From: Chloroflexota bacterium
GTDB lineage: Bacteria; Chloroflexota; Anaerolineae; Anaerolineales; Villigracilaceae
Assembly (NCBI GenBank): GCA_023459215.1
Contig: JAEWVF010000076.1
Span: 1 to 64,000 of the forward strand
Direction: 5' to 3'
Length of the DNA: 64,000 nucleotides
Numbering within the stretch: position 1 is the first letter of the stretch; each line of letters starts with the position of its first letter. Both the position numbers and the translations under genes were made by a program. The notes under the pieces are model-generated. The model worked only from the letters and a program-made list of their open reading frames with translations. It was not told the origin of the DNA and did no database searches. Positions 32,133-40,266 of the stretch are shown here, piece by piece.

Positions 32133-33791
32133 ATGAGAATGAGAACAATAATGAAACCTCTATGGTTGCTTATTGAATATGAAAGTTCTTCTTTTTTGAT
32201 TCCACACGGGCAAGATAATGTTTTTTTTAGAGACTTAGGTGACATAAACAAGAGCATCGTGGAAATTTATGTATTAGATGGTCCCATGCGTAAGCAATCT
32301 TGGGCAACAATTCGGGCTAATATTGAGGCATCTAGATTTCGAGATGAAGGAATTATTATTTATCCCCAAAAGCGAAAAGATGATATTGTAAATATATTCA
32401 CAGATGTGTTTGAGGGTACAACTGTGGCGCCCTTAAACGACGATATCGCCGAGAACGTAGTAGTAGAGCAATATTATAATAAGATAAGCAATTTAGTGAA
32501 GGTGCTCCCTAACGACAAGCCGGTTTTCAAGGTGTTCCGTCTCAATTCAGATGCTAAAACATCCGATGCGGTGGATGACTCAATTGTTCAGGTAGTAGAG
32601 GAGGAGAAAATGTCAAAAGTGAATATCATTAATCAGTACAAGCTGTTGGATGAATTAGAACAGCAGGCCGCCTTTGAAGAAATCTTAGAGTTAACCAAGG
32701 AAACGTCTTCTTCGGCAGTCCAAATCCGCATGGCAAAACGATTGTTAAAAAAGATGCAACAGATTTCGGAGCAGCTGATCGCTGGTACTTCGACCGAGAC
32801 TGTACTGAGAAGCATCCTGGACGGGGTGATCAAAATATTTGGGCAGGACGAAAGGGTAGCAGTGATGATTTGTGGTTTTGACGAATCCCAACCACGCTAT
32901 TATCAATTCGACCCTACGACTTACTTCTATGGGGGCACCGACAAAGTGCGCATCAAAAATATGGATTCGCATGGTCCCCCGCGACCGGGAAGAAGAGAAG
33001 GATCCTCGGTAACAACCATGGAATTGCGCCGCTCTTTTTTCTTCCACGATGTGCGCAAGCCTGTAAGCGATACCCCGATTGAAATGATGCAGGTTTTGCA
33101 AAAAATGGATGCAGAATTAAAGTCAGCCGCGTTTTTACCTTTAATGTTGGGGTCAGAACGGGTTGGGATTATTCAAATCCAATGCGCGAATTTACATAAT
33201 TTTACCGCGGCGGAAAAAGCCGAAATTTTTGTGTATGCTCAGATTGCGGCCATTGCGTTGTATAACTTCCAAATACAAAAACAAATGGCGAATTTGAGGA
33301 ACAATTACAAGGCATTACAGGAAATCTTGCCTCGAATTATGACCGCCGACGTTTCGCAAACCGAGGTTTTGGAGAGTGTCTCTCAACAGATTGCTTCTTC
33401 CAAATTCACAGATTTCTATATTGCCTCTTTCGACTCAAAAACGAAACTAATAAAAAATTTAAAATGGTATGAGGAGGGGAGCTTTTATGATGTTTCTAAT
33501 GAGCCGTCAAGCCCAAAATTACCCCAGGGTGGTCTGAAAGAATATGTATTGGATGTGGGGACCACCCTTTTTATTTCTGGAAGGCTTAAGGAAACAATCC
33601 GTGAAATGCCACAGATAAGCATTAGCCGTGACTATCGCTTACCTAAATGCTACATAGGGGTGCCGATCAAGAAAGCAGGGGAAGTCTGTGGAATTGTTGC
33701 CGTTCAGGATTTCAACGAGGAAGAAAGGTTTGATAGTGGAGATAAGGCAATGATTGAAGGTTTTGCCGCGCTTCTCAGTAGAACATTTTAA
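32133..33791 (+). CDS. Tandem GAF-domain protein with an N-terminal unknown domain
   Basis: A 552-aa protein. Residues about 205-375 and 400-548 are two GAF domains, small-molecule-binding sensors (DGVIKIFGQDERVAVMICGF, AAFLPLMLGSERVGIIQIQC, CYIGVPIKKAGEVCGIVAVQ). Residues 1-155 form a separate unrecognised domain. Three early ATG codons (32133, 32139, 32151) lack good ribosome sites, while an internal ATG at 32610, residue 160, is preceded by a strong AGGAGGAG. So the GAF part may also be made alone. No output domain such as kinase, GGDEF or HTH is attached. It follows the protease-ATPase unit after 265 bases and may be its ligand sensor; this is inference from position. Confidence 0.75.
   Translation: MRMRTIMKPLWLLIEYESSSFLIPHGQDNVFFRDLGDINKSIVEIYVLDGPMRKQSWATIRANIEASRFRDEGIIIYPQKRKDDIVNIFTDVFEGTTVAPLNDDIAENVVVEQYYNKISNLVKVLPNDKPVFKVFRLNSDAKTSDAVDDSIVQVVEEEKMSKVNIINQYKLLDELEQQAAFEEILELTKETSSSAVQIRMAKRLLKKMQQISEQLIAGTSTETVLRSILDGVIKIFGQDERVAVMICGFDESQPRYYQFDPTTYFYGGTDKVRIKNMDSHGPPRPGRREGSSVTTMELRRSFFFHDVRKPVSDTPIEMMQVLQKMDAELKSAAFLPLMLGSERVGIIQIQCANLHNFTAAEKAEIFVYAQIAAIALYNFQIQKQMANLRNNYKALQEILPRIMTADVSQTEVLESVSQQIASSKFTDFYIASFDSKTKLIKNLKWYEEGSFYDVSNEPSSPKLPQGGLKEYVLDVGTTLFISGRLKETIREMPQISISRDYRLPKCYIGVPIKKAGEVCGIVAVQDFNEEERFDSGDKAMIEGFAALLSRTF
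32600..32612 (+). promoter_or_regulatory. Internal ribosome site and start in the GAF gene
   Basis: GAGGAGGAG then AAA and ATG at 32610-32612, in frame. It would yield a 393-aa protein holding both GAF domains. Confidence 0.5.
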
Positions 33792-33909
33792 TTTAAGTTT
33801 CATTTCATTTTGTTCGAGTTTTTAAGTGGTTCTCGGAATGCGAATGTGGTTTTTTAGAGTAACCATTTAGTAGTTCAATTTGGAAGGTTTCAATCACTTA
33901 TCGTCACCC

Positions 33910-33946
33910 AAACCACTCTTTTTGACAGTGTCAAAGAGAGTGGTTT
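33910..33946. terminator. Long hairpin before the dUTPase gene
   Basis: AAACCACTCTtTTTGAC pairs with GTCAAAgAGAGTGGTTT around a 3-base loop. It ends the GAF transcript; T-rich on the right arm. Confidence 0.75.
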
Positions 33947-33993
33947 ACCATTTGAACGGTTAAACTCGTTAAAAACGTCAATCTGGAGAAAAT

Positions 33994-34413
33994 ATGGATA
34001 TGAAATTTGCTCGAATCAGTGAACTGGCTGTTCCGATAACGCGAAAATACCCTAAAGATGCTGGCGCGGATGTGTATTTATTGGAAAAACAGCTAATTGT
34101 TTGGCCATTTAGCTACAAGGTAGCTTCTACCGGTATTACTGTGGAAATTCCAGAAAATTATATGTTGTTGGCCAAACCGAAATCAAGAAACAACCATTTA
34201 ATTGGGGCGGGGGTATTAGATTGCGGTTACCAAGGTGAAGTGAAAATAAAAATTATAAACTATACTCCGTGGCCAATCATTTTCAGGCATGGTGATGCAA
34301 TCGCGCAGTTAATTTTAGTGAAAATAGATACGCCAGAACTTACAGAAGTATTGGTAAATAATATACATCAGAAGCTGTCAGATCGCGGAGCGACTGGTGG
34401 AATTCTGAAATAG
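33994..34413 (+). CDS. dut: dUTP diphosphatase-like protein
   Basis: A 139-aa trimeric-type dUTPase, which hydrolyses dUTP to dUMP and keeps uracil out of DNA. All five family motifs are recognisable: DAGADVYL (22-29), KPKSR (61-65, usually PRSS/G), GVLDCGYQGEV (73-83) with the catalytic Asp76, GDAIAQLIL (100-108) and RGATGG near the end in place of the longer RGxxGFGSTG arm. The altered motifs 2 and 5 could mean changed substrate choice, for example dCTP or dTTP relatives. The start follows CTGGAGAAAAT. It begins a run of three nucleotide-handling genes. Confidence 0.85.
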   Translation: MDMKFARISELAVPITRKYPKDAGADVYLLEKQLIVWPFSYKVASTGITVEIPENYMLLAKPKSRNNHLIGAGVLDCGYQGEVKIKIINYTPWPIIFRHGDAIAQLILVKIDTPELTEVLVNNIHQKLSDRGATGGILK

Positions 34414-34518
34414 TGCCAAGTGGGTGTCGATAACTCCCGGTCAAACCCATTCAACACTGATAACAACCAAGTGAGATTTGTTTTTCAAAAAACACAAATT
34501 CTGGCTGGGTAAAGAAAT

Positions 34519-35220
34519 ATGGAAGAAAAGACTTTCTCGGCTCTTATTGAAAGAGCCAAACAAGTAGTTCAGAATCTAGATTGGCAAATATATCATACTC
34601 CGGAAAATCTGATTTTGTTTTTAATAGGCGAGGTTGCTGAACTGGGTGAATATTGCCAATGGCTATCAAAAGATGAGATTATACAAGGAGGATTTGATAT
34701 CGTTGTTGCAGAAGAGATCGCAGATGTTATCAAGAATGTCTTATATTTAGCAAATACCCTCCCGCTTGTTGAGTCTTTGGAATTAATTCTTATAGAGAAA
34801 ATCAAGCTAGACGAAATCGAATGCCCGGTTGCCGCAAAATTTAGAAGCAAATCCCGGTATGAATTGACAAAAGATGAACCTAAAATAACTCATCCACTTC
34901 CAACGGGAAGCTTGGTTGTTATTCCACCCGTTTCAGATATCCAAGCCAAATCCTTAGCTTTTAATAAAGATAGAAAATGGGAAGAATCTTATTGCCCAGC
35001 GATTTTAGCATTATCGATTGCTGTAAAGAGTGGATACATTGCAACATACTACCAGCGGCGGTCGAAATCTAAAAAAAAACATTCATATGAGCAGATAGTC
35101 TGGTTGTTAGCTGATATTCTTTTGGATGCCCTGCGCTTATATGAACTTCTCGGCATTAATAATGCTTATGAAATTATAAAAATAAAATTTGACAAAGATG
35201 AAAAAAGATTCAAAGAATGA
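34519..35220 (+). CDS. MazG-like nucleotide pyrophosphohydrolase
   Basis: A 233-aa protein whose N-terminal 100 residues match the all-alpha MazG/dCTPase fold, with metal-binding acids in IGEVAELGEYCQWL (about 36-49) and VAEEIADVIKNVLYLAN (about 67-83). Such enzymes split NTPs or dNTPs into NMP and PPi. The C-terminal half may be a second, more degraded copy (WEESYCPAILALSIAVKSGY, EQIVWLLADILLDALRLYE). The ribosome site is weak. It lies between the dUTPase and the HAD phosphatase genes, which supports a role in nucleotide removal. Confidence 0.8.
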   Translation: MEEKTFSALIERAKQVVQNLDWQIYHTPENLILFLIGEVAELGEYCQWLSKDEIIQGGFDIVVAEEIADVIKNVLYLANTLPLVESLELILIEKIKLDEIECPVAAKFRSKSRYELTKDEPKITHPLPTGSLVVIPPVSDIQAKSLAFNKDRKWEESYCPAILALSIAVKSGYIATYYQRRSKSKKKHSYEQIVWLLADILLDALRLYELLGINNAYEIIKIKFDKDEKRFKE

Positions 35221-35276
35221 AGCGATCTTGGGAATTTGATAAAATTGACTTGGTGTAGATAAAAACGAGGTGATTA

Positions 35277-35978
35277 ATGAATTTGAACTATATTCAAAAA
35301 AGAATATCACATGCGCGATGTTCTGTTATGTTTGATATTGATGAAACCATATTGTTATGTTTGGAAAAGTGGCAGCAGTATATAAAATCTGAAATGGGTA
35401 TAAATATTACTCTACAGGAAATCATCAATGCGGGAAGTGTAGATAATGTTTTTTCATCAACACCCATCTATCCTGAATTTGTAAAAATAGCCGAAAAATT
35501 GCGCGCAAGCGATGAATTTAATTCAGGGCAGCCAGTAATTGAGGGGTCTCTTGACGCCTTTAAAAAACTCAAAAATAATTCCGGGCTTGTTATGGGAGCA
35601 TATATTACAGCAAGACCAACCAATGTTATCAATGCTACTAAAGCTGATTTGGTAAAAAACGGTTTTCCTCCTTTACCAATCTTAGCTCGTCCAAACGGAA
35701 TTGATCACCAATCTTCTATAGATTGGAAATTGAATATACTGGCTCAACTAAACGTAGCATTTAACGGTGTTTTAATCATGGTGGATGATAACCTTGAACT
35801 TGCTAAAGCTCTCAGAGAAAGGAATAGTAAAGATCAAAAGTATATCGTTACCATTCTTTATAAGGGTCCGCTTACTAGTAACCTGATTAAGCGCGACAAC
35901 ATTACCACATGTGAGGCTGAGCATTTCTATATAGCCGATTGGGTTGATATCCCCGTGATTTGCTCACGCTACTGTTAA
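35277..35978 (+). CDS. HAD-superfamily phosphatase (nucleotidase-like)
   Basis: A 233-aa HAD phosphatase: motif I is MFDIDETIL (D20 and D22), motif II the Thr of YITARPTNV, the motif III lysine is in SSIDWKLN, and motif IV is MVDDNLEL. The size and motif spacing resemble 5'(3')-deoxyribonucleotidases and related enzymes, but the substrate cannot be read from sequence. The start follows CGAGGTGATTA. It is the last gene of the AT-rich cargo; after it base composition returns to that of the element backbone. Confidence 0.85.
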   Translation: MNLNYIQKRISHARCSVMFDIDETILLCLEKWQQYIKSEMGINITLQEIINAGSVDNVFSSTPIYPEFVKIAEKLRASDEFNSGQPVIEGSLDAFKKLKNNSGLVMGAYITARPTNVINATKADLVKNGFPPLPILARPNGIDHQSSIDWKLNILAQLNVAFNGVLIMVDDNLELAKALRERNSKDQKYIVTILYKGPLTSNLIKRDNITTCEAEHFYIADWVDIPVICSRYC

Positions 35979-36117
35979 TCTCTCTGTGTTCTGTTACCCC
36001 GCAGTTGTTGCTACTCTCGTTTTTTATGATGAGACAGCAGGGCTTAATCATTGGAGCTTCGAGTTTGCAATGAATCTATAATGATTAATAGAACATATGT
36101 TTTGTAATATTCAGGGT

Positions 36118-36537
36118 ATGTCACTGGCCTATCGCCTACTTTCTTTTTTGGGATTCGTTCGGAAGCCTGTTGCACGTCAGTACCACCAAGTTGAAAGTTT
36201 TCGCACTCTAATTACGGAACTCGCCCAAAAAGAACAACGATCAGAAGAAGAAATTCACGCCGGCCTGCTCGCCACGGCACTCGCCCAGCGCAATATTTCG
36301 CAGGATTTATGGAGCCGCTGGCAGTCACTCTCCCCCCGCGAGCAGCATGTTGCTGCCTTAACCTGTCTGGGTTATACCAACGGTGAAATTGCGGTCACGC
36401 TGGGAGTTTCAATCCCTACCGTTAAGACCCACATTCGCAATACACTTTCCAAGTTCCAATTGCACGGCAAAGGTGAGTTGCGGATGGCGCTGCAAGATTG
36501 GGACTTCAGAGAATGGGATAAGAACCCCCATAATTAG
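36118..36537 (+). CDS. LuxR-type HTH regulator
   Basis: A 139-aa protein with a C-terminal LuxR/GerE helix-turn-helix: LSPREQHVAALTCLGYTNGE, IAVTLGVSIPTVKTHIRNTL, then SKFQLHGKGELR. The N-terminal 70 residues are short and carry no receiver or autoinducer domain. An earlier in-frame ATG at 36097 is possible; neither start has a strong ribosome site. It stands alone before a terminator and just upstream of the RecA-like / PolB operon, whose leader has a perfect dyad at 36633-36649, so it may control that operon. Confidence 0.8.
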   Translation: MSLAYRLLSFLGFVRKPVARQYHQVESFRTLITELAQKEQRSEEEIHAGLLATALAQRNISQDLWSRWQSLSPREQHVAALTCLGYTNGEIAVTLGVSIPTVKTHIRNTLSKFQLHGKGELRMALQDWDFREWDKNPHN

Positions 36538-36600
36538 GTTGCCATCCCTGGCTTCCGCCAAATCTGGTTCATCCCTTGGACTAAACCACTTTTAATCCCA

Positions 36601-36630
36601 ACAATCATCCCATGGATGATTGTTTTTGTT
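36601..36630 (+). terminator. Terminator after the LuxR-type gene
   Basis: ACAATCATCC/GGATGATTGT around a 3-base loop, then TTTTT. Confidence 0.85.
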
Positions 36631-36632
36631 CT

Positions 36633-36649
36633 CAGGGTAGGCTACCCTG
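36633..36649. promoter_or_regulatory. Perfect dyad upstream of the polymerase operon
   Basis: CAGGGTAG, one base, CTACCCTG, ending 7 bases before the start codon at 36657. It fits an operator or a leader hairpin that hides the ribosome site. Confidence 0.5.
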
Positions 36650-36656
36650 CATACCT

Positions 36657-37181
36657 ATGAACGAACTTGTCGAAACCCACCCCGGAAAATGGATCCTGGT
36701 CGCCGGCCCACACGCCATTCGCGCCACCATGCTGACCTTCATTGCCCGCCTCGCCGAACGCGGCCCGCTGCAGGTGCTGGATTGCGGCAACCAGTTCAAT
36801 GCTTACCACGTCGCCAAGCAAGTGCAGGGCCGCCTGGATGCATTGAAACGGATCAATATCTCACGCGCTTTCACTTGCCATCAAGTGACAAGCTCACTGG
36901 AAAAAGCAGCCTGCCAGCCTGGGCCGTTTATCGTGCTTGATTTTCTAAGCACCTTCTGTGACGAAAATATCTATTTTGCAGAACGGCGCAGATTGCTTGA
37001 ACGATGCCTGCCGCATATCGCTCGGCTTTCGGCAAAATCAGGTGGAGCCATTAGCATTCGCCCACCAGCTGTGATAAGTTCGGGAACCGAATTCCTTTGC
37101 GCAATCCTCAAAACTGCCGCATCGGAAATCTGGAGCCAGGAAACGCCGGCTCCAGTTCCCCAGCCTTGGAAATTATTCTGA
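36657..37181 (+). CDS. RecA-like protein without a Walker A lysine
   Basis: A 174-aa protein that resembles a small RecA/RadA-type ATPase core: a strand and loop at the P-loop position (WILVAGPHAIRATML), VLDCGNQFNAYHVAKQ, RINISRAFTCHQV and a hydrophobic Walker-B-like strand FIVLDFLS. The loop GPHAIRAT lacks the GKT/S of a working Walker A, so nucleotide binding is doubtful. The start at 36657 is chosen because the upstream ATG at 36612 lies within the terminator. It precedes a small gene and the family B polymerase, as in PolB operons of other mobile elements, and may load or guide the polymerase. Confidence 0.6.
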   Translation: MNELVETHPGKWILVAGPHAIRATMLTFIARLAERGPLQVLDCGNQFNAYHVAKQVQGRLDALKRINISRAFTCHQVTSSLEKAACQPGPFIVLDFLSTFCDENIYFAERRRLLERCLPHIARLSAKSGGAISIRPPAVISSGTEFLCAILKTAASEIWSQETPAPVPQPWKLF

Positions 37182-37194
37182 CAAGGTGCTGTGC

Positions 37195-37464
37195 ATGGGC
37201 CGCACTTTACCAACCAGCTCGATGTTGATCCAGCAGGAGGAGCAATCCTTTGCCCGCTTCCGCCGCGCTTTGCGCCGACCAGACCAGGTCGCCCTGGACG
37301 ATCTGTTCGCAGCTGCCCACCAGCACCTGGCTGCCGCACAGTACGCTGCGCACGCGCTGCCCTTCGAGGTGTTTCTGCTCTCGATGCTGCTCGAGGAGCA
37401 TAAGGAAGTCATGCGCCTGCGCCAACAGATGGATGAACTCCTGGGTACTGCGCAAAATGGATAA
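37195..37464 (+). CDS. Small helical protein upstream of polB
   Basis: An 89-aa protein (MGRTLPTSSMLIQQEEQSFA) that is almost entirely helical and overlaps the polymerase start by 8 bases, so translation is coupled. An earlier ATG at 37186 is possible. I recognise no motif. Its place between the RecA-like gene and the polymerase suggests an accessory subunit of the same complex. Confidence 0.6.
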   Translation: MGRTLPTSSMLIQQEEQSFARFRRALRRPDQVALDDLFAAAHQHLAAAQYAAHALPFEVFLLSMLLEEHKEVMRLRQQMDELLGTAQNG

Positions 37465-39766
37465 GATTTTCACGGGCTGGCTGCTGGATCTTTATGCCGA
37501 GGGAAAAGATGTCTCACTCTGGCTGCTGGACGATGACGGCCAGCGCCAGCGTCTGATTCACACCTTCCCGGCCACCTTCTACGCTGCCGGCCCCTCCGTT
37601 CAGCTGCGCGCCCTGTGGCGCTGGCTATCGGGGCAGGATATCCCGATACGCCTGTCGCGCGCACAACGGCTGGATGTCTTCGAGGGCCCGATCACGGTTC
37701 TGGTCGTGGAAGTTCTGCACGCACCCGAGATGGATACGCTCTTTCGGCGGGTCGCCCAAGCCTTTCCCGATCTCGTTTATTACGATGCCGATGTTGCGCT
37801 TTCCCTGCGTTACGTCGCCGAATTTGGCGTTTTTCCGCTGGCACGCTTCCGGGTGGAAGCCAGTGAAAACCGCATCAAGAAAATCACAGCGCTCGACACC
37901 CGCTGGGAACTTGAGCCCGATCCCGCGCCCCTGCGTATTCTGTCGCTCGAACCGGACCGCGATCCGGCGCACAGCCTGCCCAGACATCTGGTGGTCAGCT
38001 ATGAAAAAGTCCGCTACATTTTGCCGCTTGAGCCGGCCCGGGCTTTTCTGACCGGCCTGCGCTCGAGCCTCGAGCGTTATGACCCTGACCTGATCCTGAC
38101 CGATTGGGGCGACACCTGGCTACTACCCTACCTGCTCAAACTATCCAGGGATTACAACATCCCCTTGCCGCTCAACAGCGTTGAAACTCAGGAGGTCATT
38201 GAACACAAGGCACGCACTTACTTTTCCTACGGGCAGATCGTCTACAAGGGCAGCCAGATTCAACTGCGCGGACGCCTGCACCTCGACCGCCACAACGCCA
38301 TGCTGTGGAGCGATTACGGTCTGGAAGGTGTGCTGGAGATGGCGCGCGTCACCGCCCTGCCCATCCAGGGTGCCGCCCGCCTGTCGCCAGGCACGGGCAT
38401 CTCCTCGATGCAGTTCATTACCGCGCTTCGCCAGGAAATCCTGATCCCCTGGCACAAACATCAGGCCGAACAGCCCAAAACCGCCCTGGATCTGATCCGT
38501 GCCGATATGGGCGGACTGGTCTACCAGCCCACCATCGGGCTGCACAAGGATGTCGGCGGGATCGATTTCGTGTCCATGTACCCGGGCATCATGGTGCGCT
38601 TTAATATCTCACCCGAAGTGCCGCGCTCCAAAGATGGCGATCTGACGCCCGCTTCCGGTCAGCCGGGTAAAGTCCCCGGCATGGGGATCGTTCCCCTGAC
38701 CCTTGCGCCGCTGCTCGAAAAGCGGATTGCTTTCAAGACTGCCCTGGCCAACCTGCACCCCAGAGACTGCCGGCGCGAAATTTACAAGGCCCGCGCCTCC
38801 GCAGAGAAATGGCTGCTGGTGACCTGCTTCGGTTATCTCGGATACAAGAACGCCCGCTTCGGACGGATCGAGGCCCATGAAGCGGTCACCGCCTATGGAC
38901 GCGAAGCGCTGCTGCGCGCCAAGGAAGCCGCGGAAGACCTCGACTTCTCGATTCTGCATATGTATGTGGATGGTTTGTGGGTGCAAAAACCGGGCTGCTC
39001 GAAGCCCGAAGATTTCCAGACATTGCTGGCGGAGGTCTGTGAGCGCACCAGCCTGCCGATTGCCCTGGATGGCATCTACCGCTGGGTGGTATTCCTGCCC
39101 TCGCGCGTCGATCAACGCATCCCGGTTCCAAATCGCTACTTTGGCGTTTTTCAGGATGGCTCAATCAAAATACGCGGCATCGAAGCCCGCCGCCACGACA
39201 CGCCAACTTTTATCGCTGAAACACAGATGGGCATCTTGAACATCCTGGCCAAAGCCCCCGATGCTGACCATCTGCCTGATTTTCTTCCGCAGGTGAACTC
39301 CTATGTCAGCCGGCGCATGGATGACTTGATGAAGGGCCGCGTTCCTTTGCTGGAACTTTTGGTCAGCCAGAGATTGAGTCGAGCATTGAACGAGTACAGT
39401 TCGCCATCGCCGGCGGCCAGAGCCGTCTTGCAAATGCAGGCAGATGGCAGGCAGGTCAGCCCCGGTCAACGGGTGAGCTTTCTCTATACGCGCGGAAAAC
39501 CCGGGGTGCGCGCCTGGTACGCTACCGAATCCACTGATATTTCTATGGTTGATTTAAACCGCTACAAAGCTTTGTTCGTGCGGGCGGTTGATACGATCAT
39601 TCGGCCCATCCAACAACATTTTGGCATCATGCCCCAGCACTCAAACTATGTTCTATTCCCCAACAAAAAAGCCGAGTCAATGGATGAGGGGGGCATCCAC
39701 CAACTCGGCAATCCAACTTTAGCATCTTTTTTTGATTTGCGCAACAAGCATGCGGAGATGGATTGA
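37457..39766 (+). CDS. Family B DNA polymerase of the mobile element
   Basis: A 769-aa family B DNA polymerase. Motif A is GIDFVSMYPGIMVRFN, motif B is AEKWLLVTCFGYLGYKNARF, and motif C is HMYVDGLWV. Motif C normally reads YxDTDS; here only the first Asp remains, so metal binding must differ. The exonuclease region is recognisable by position (DLILTDWGDTWLLPYL), but the DxE pair that should precede it reads LSLEPD, so proofreading is probably lost. The start at 37457 fits the family's N-terminus; a longer frame would overlap the upstream gene entirely. With the beta clamp, SSB and helicase it forms the element's own DNA-synthesis set. Confidence 0.85.
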   Translation: MDKIFTGWLLDLYAEGKDVSLWLLDDDGQRQRLIHTFPATFYAAGPSVQLRALWRWLSGQDIPIRLSRAQRLDVFEGPITVLVVEVLHAPEMDTLFRRVAQAFPDLVYYDADVALSLRYVAEFGVFPLARFRVEASENRIKKITALDTRWELEPDPAPLRILSLEPDRDPAHSLPRHLVVSYEKVRYILPLEPARAFLTGLRSSLERYDPDLILTDWGDTWLLPYLLKLSRDYNIPLPLNSVETQEVIEHKARTYFSYGQIVYKGSQIQLRGRLHLDRHNAMLWSDYGLEGVLEMARVTALPIQGAARLSPGTGISSMQFITALRQEILIPWHKHQAEQPKTALDLIRADMGGLVYQPTIGLHKDVGGIDFVSMYPGIMVRFNISPEVPRSKDGDLTPASGQPGKVPGMGIVPLTLAPLLEKRIAFKTALANLHPRDCRREIYKARASAEKWLLVTCFGYLGYKNARFGRIEAHEAVTAYGREALLRAKEAAEDLDFSILHMYVDGLWVQKPGCSKPEDFQTLLAEVCERTSLPIALDGIYRWVVFLPSRVDQRIPVPNRYFGVFQDGSIKIRGIEARRHDTPTFIAETQMGILNILAKAPDADHLPDFLPQVNSYVSRRMDDLMKGRVPLLELLVSQRLSRALNEYSSPSPAARAVLQMQADGRQVSPGQRVSFLYTRGKPGVRAWYATESTDISMVDLNRYKALFVRAVDTIIRPIQQHFGIMPQHSNYVLFPNKKAESMDEGGIHQLGNPTLASFFDLRNKHAEMD

Positions 39767-39844
39767 TGCATTGCCCCTGACAAATTCAGCCTCAAACAAG
39801 TCTGTAGCGTATGTTTCATATGTTTTCTATGCAAAAGAACGCGC

Positions 39845-39873
39845 TTGACATACGAACATTCGTTCTATATAAT
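39845..39873 (+). promoter_or_regulatory. Promoter of the excisionase gene
   Basis: TTGACA (39845-39850), 17 bases, TATAAT (39868-39873): a near-consensus sigma-70 promoter. Confidence 0.9.
39853..39866 (+). promoter_or_regulatory. LexA-type SOS box in the excisionase promoter
   Basis: CGAACATTCGTTCT fills the spacer between -35 and -10. It matches the CGAAC-N4-GTTCG form recognised by LexA in Gram-positive bacteria, with one end base changed, and would block the promoter when bound. Confidence 0.7.
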
Positions 39874-39913
39874 GGCTTTAAGCCATAAGTCAATCAATAC
39901 AGGAGTACACAAC

Positions 39914-40120
39914 ATGGAAGAAAGTTTATTAAGAAGTGACGAAGTGGCCGAAATACTAAAAGTTAGCGTGTCCATGGCGTATACGCTCATGCGGCGTGGT
40001 GATATCCCAACCGTGCGCATCGGTTCTTCTGTGCGAGTTCGCAAGGAAGATCTGGATCGCTATATCCAAGAAAATGTTTCACAAACTGCACCGCTTTTGC
40101 GCGGCAAACACCGCAAGTAG
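39914..40120 (+). CDS. xis: Excisionase-family DNA-binding protein
   Basis: A 68-aa winged-helix protein of the excisionase/MerR-like family: LLRSDEVAEILKVSVSMAYT, LMRRGDIPTVRIGSSVRV and RKEDLDRYIQE. Such proteins bend DNA at attachment sites and tip the integrase toward excision. The start follows AGGAG; an earlier in-frame start lies on the promoter itself. The gene lies 146 bases before the integrase and has a strong promoter with an SOS box, so excision is probably induced by DNA damage. It could instead be a simple HTH regulator of the same family. Confidence 0.85.
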   Translation: MEESLLRSDEVAEILKVSVSMAYTLMRRGDIPTVRIGSSVRVRKEDLDRYIQENVSQTAPLLRGKHRK

Positions 40121-40266
40121 TATTCAGAAAATTTCGCCCCACTCACTTCGCAAATCTTGTTACAATTTGTTTTACAGTAATCTGAACCTTACCAGTCAAA
40201 TAGCACGGTCAACCAGGCTCGTTTTTCTTTTTGGATTCCCCTCCAGATTAGAAAAGGAGGATGAGC

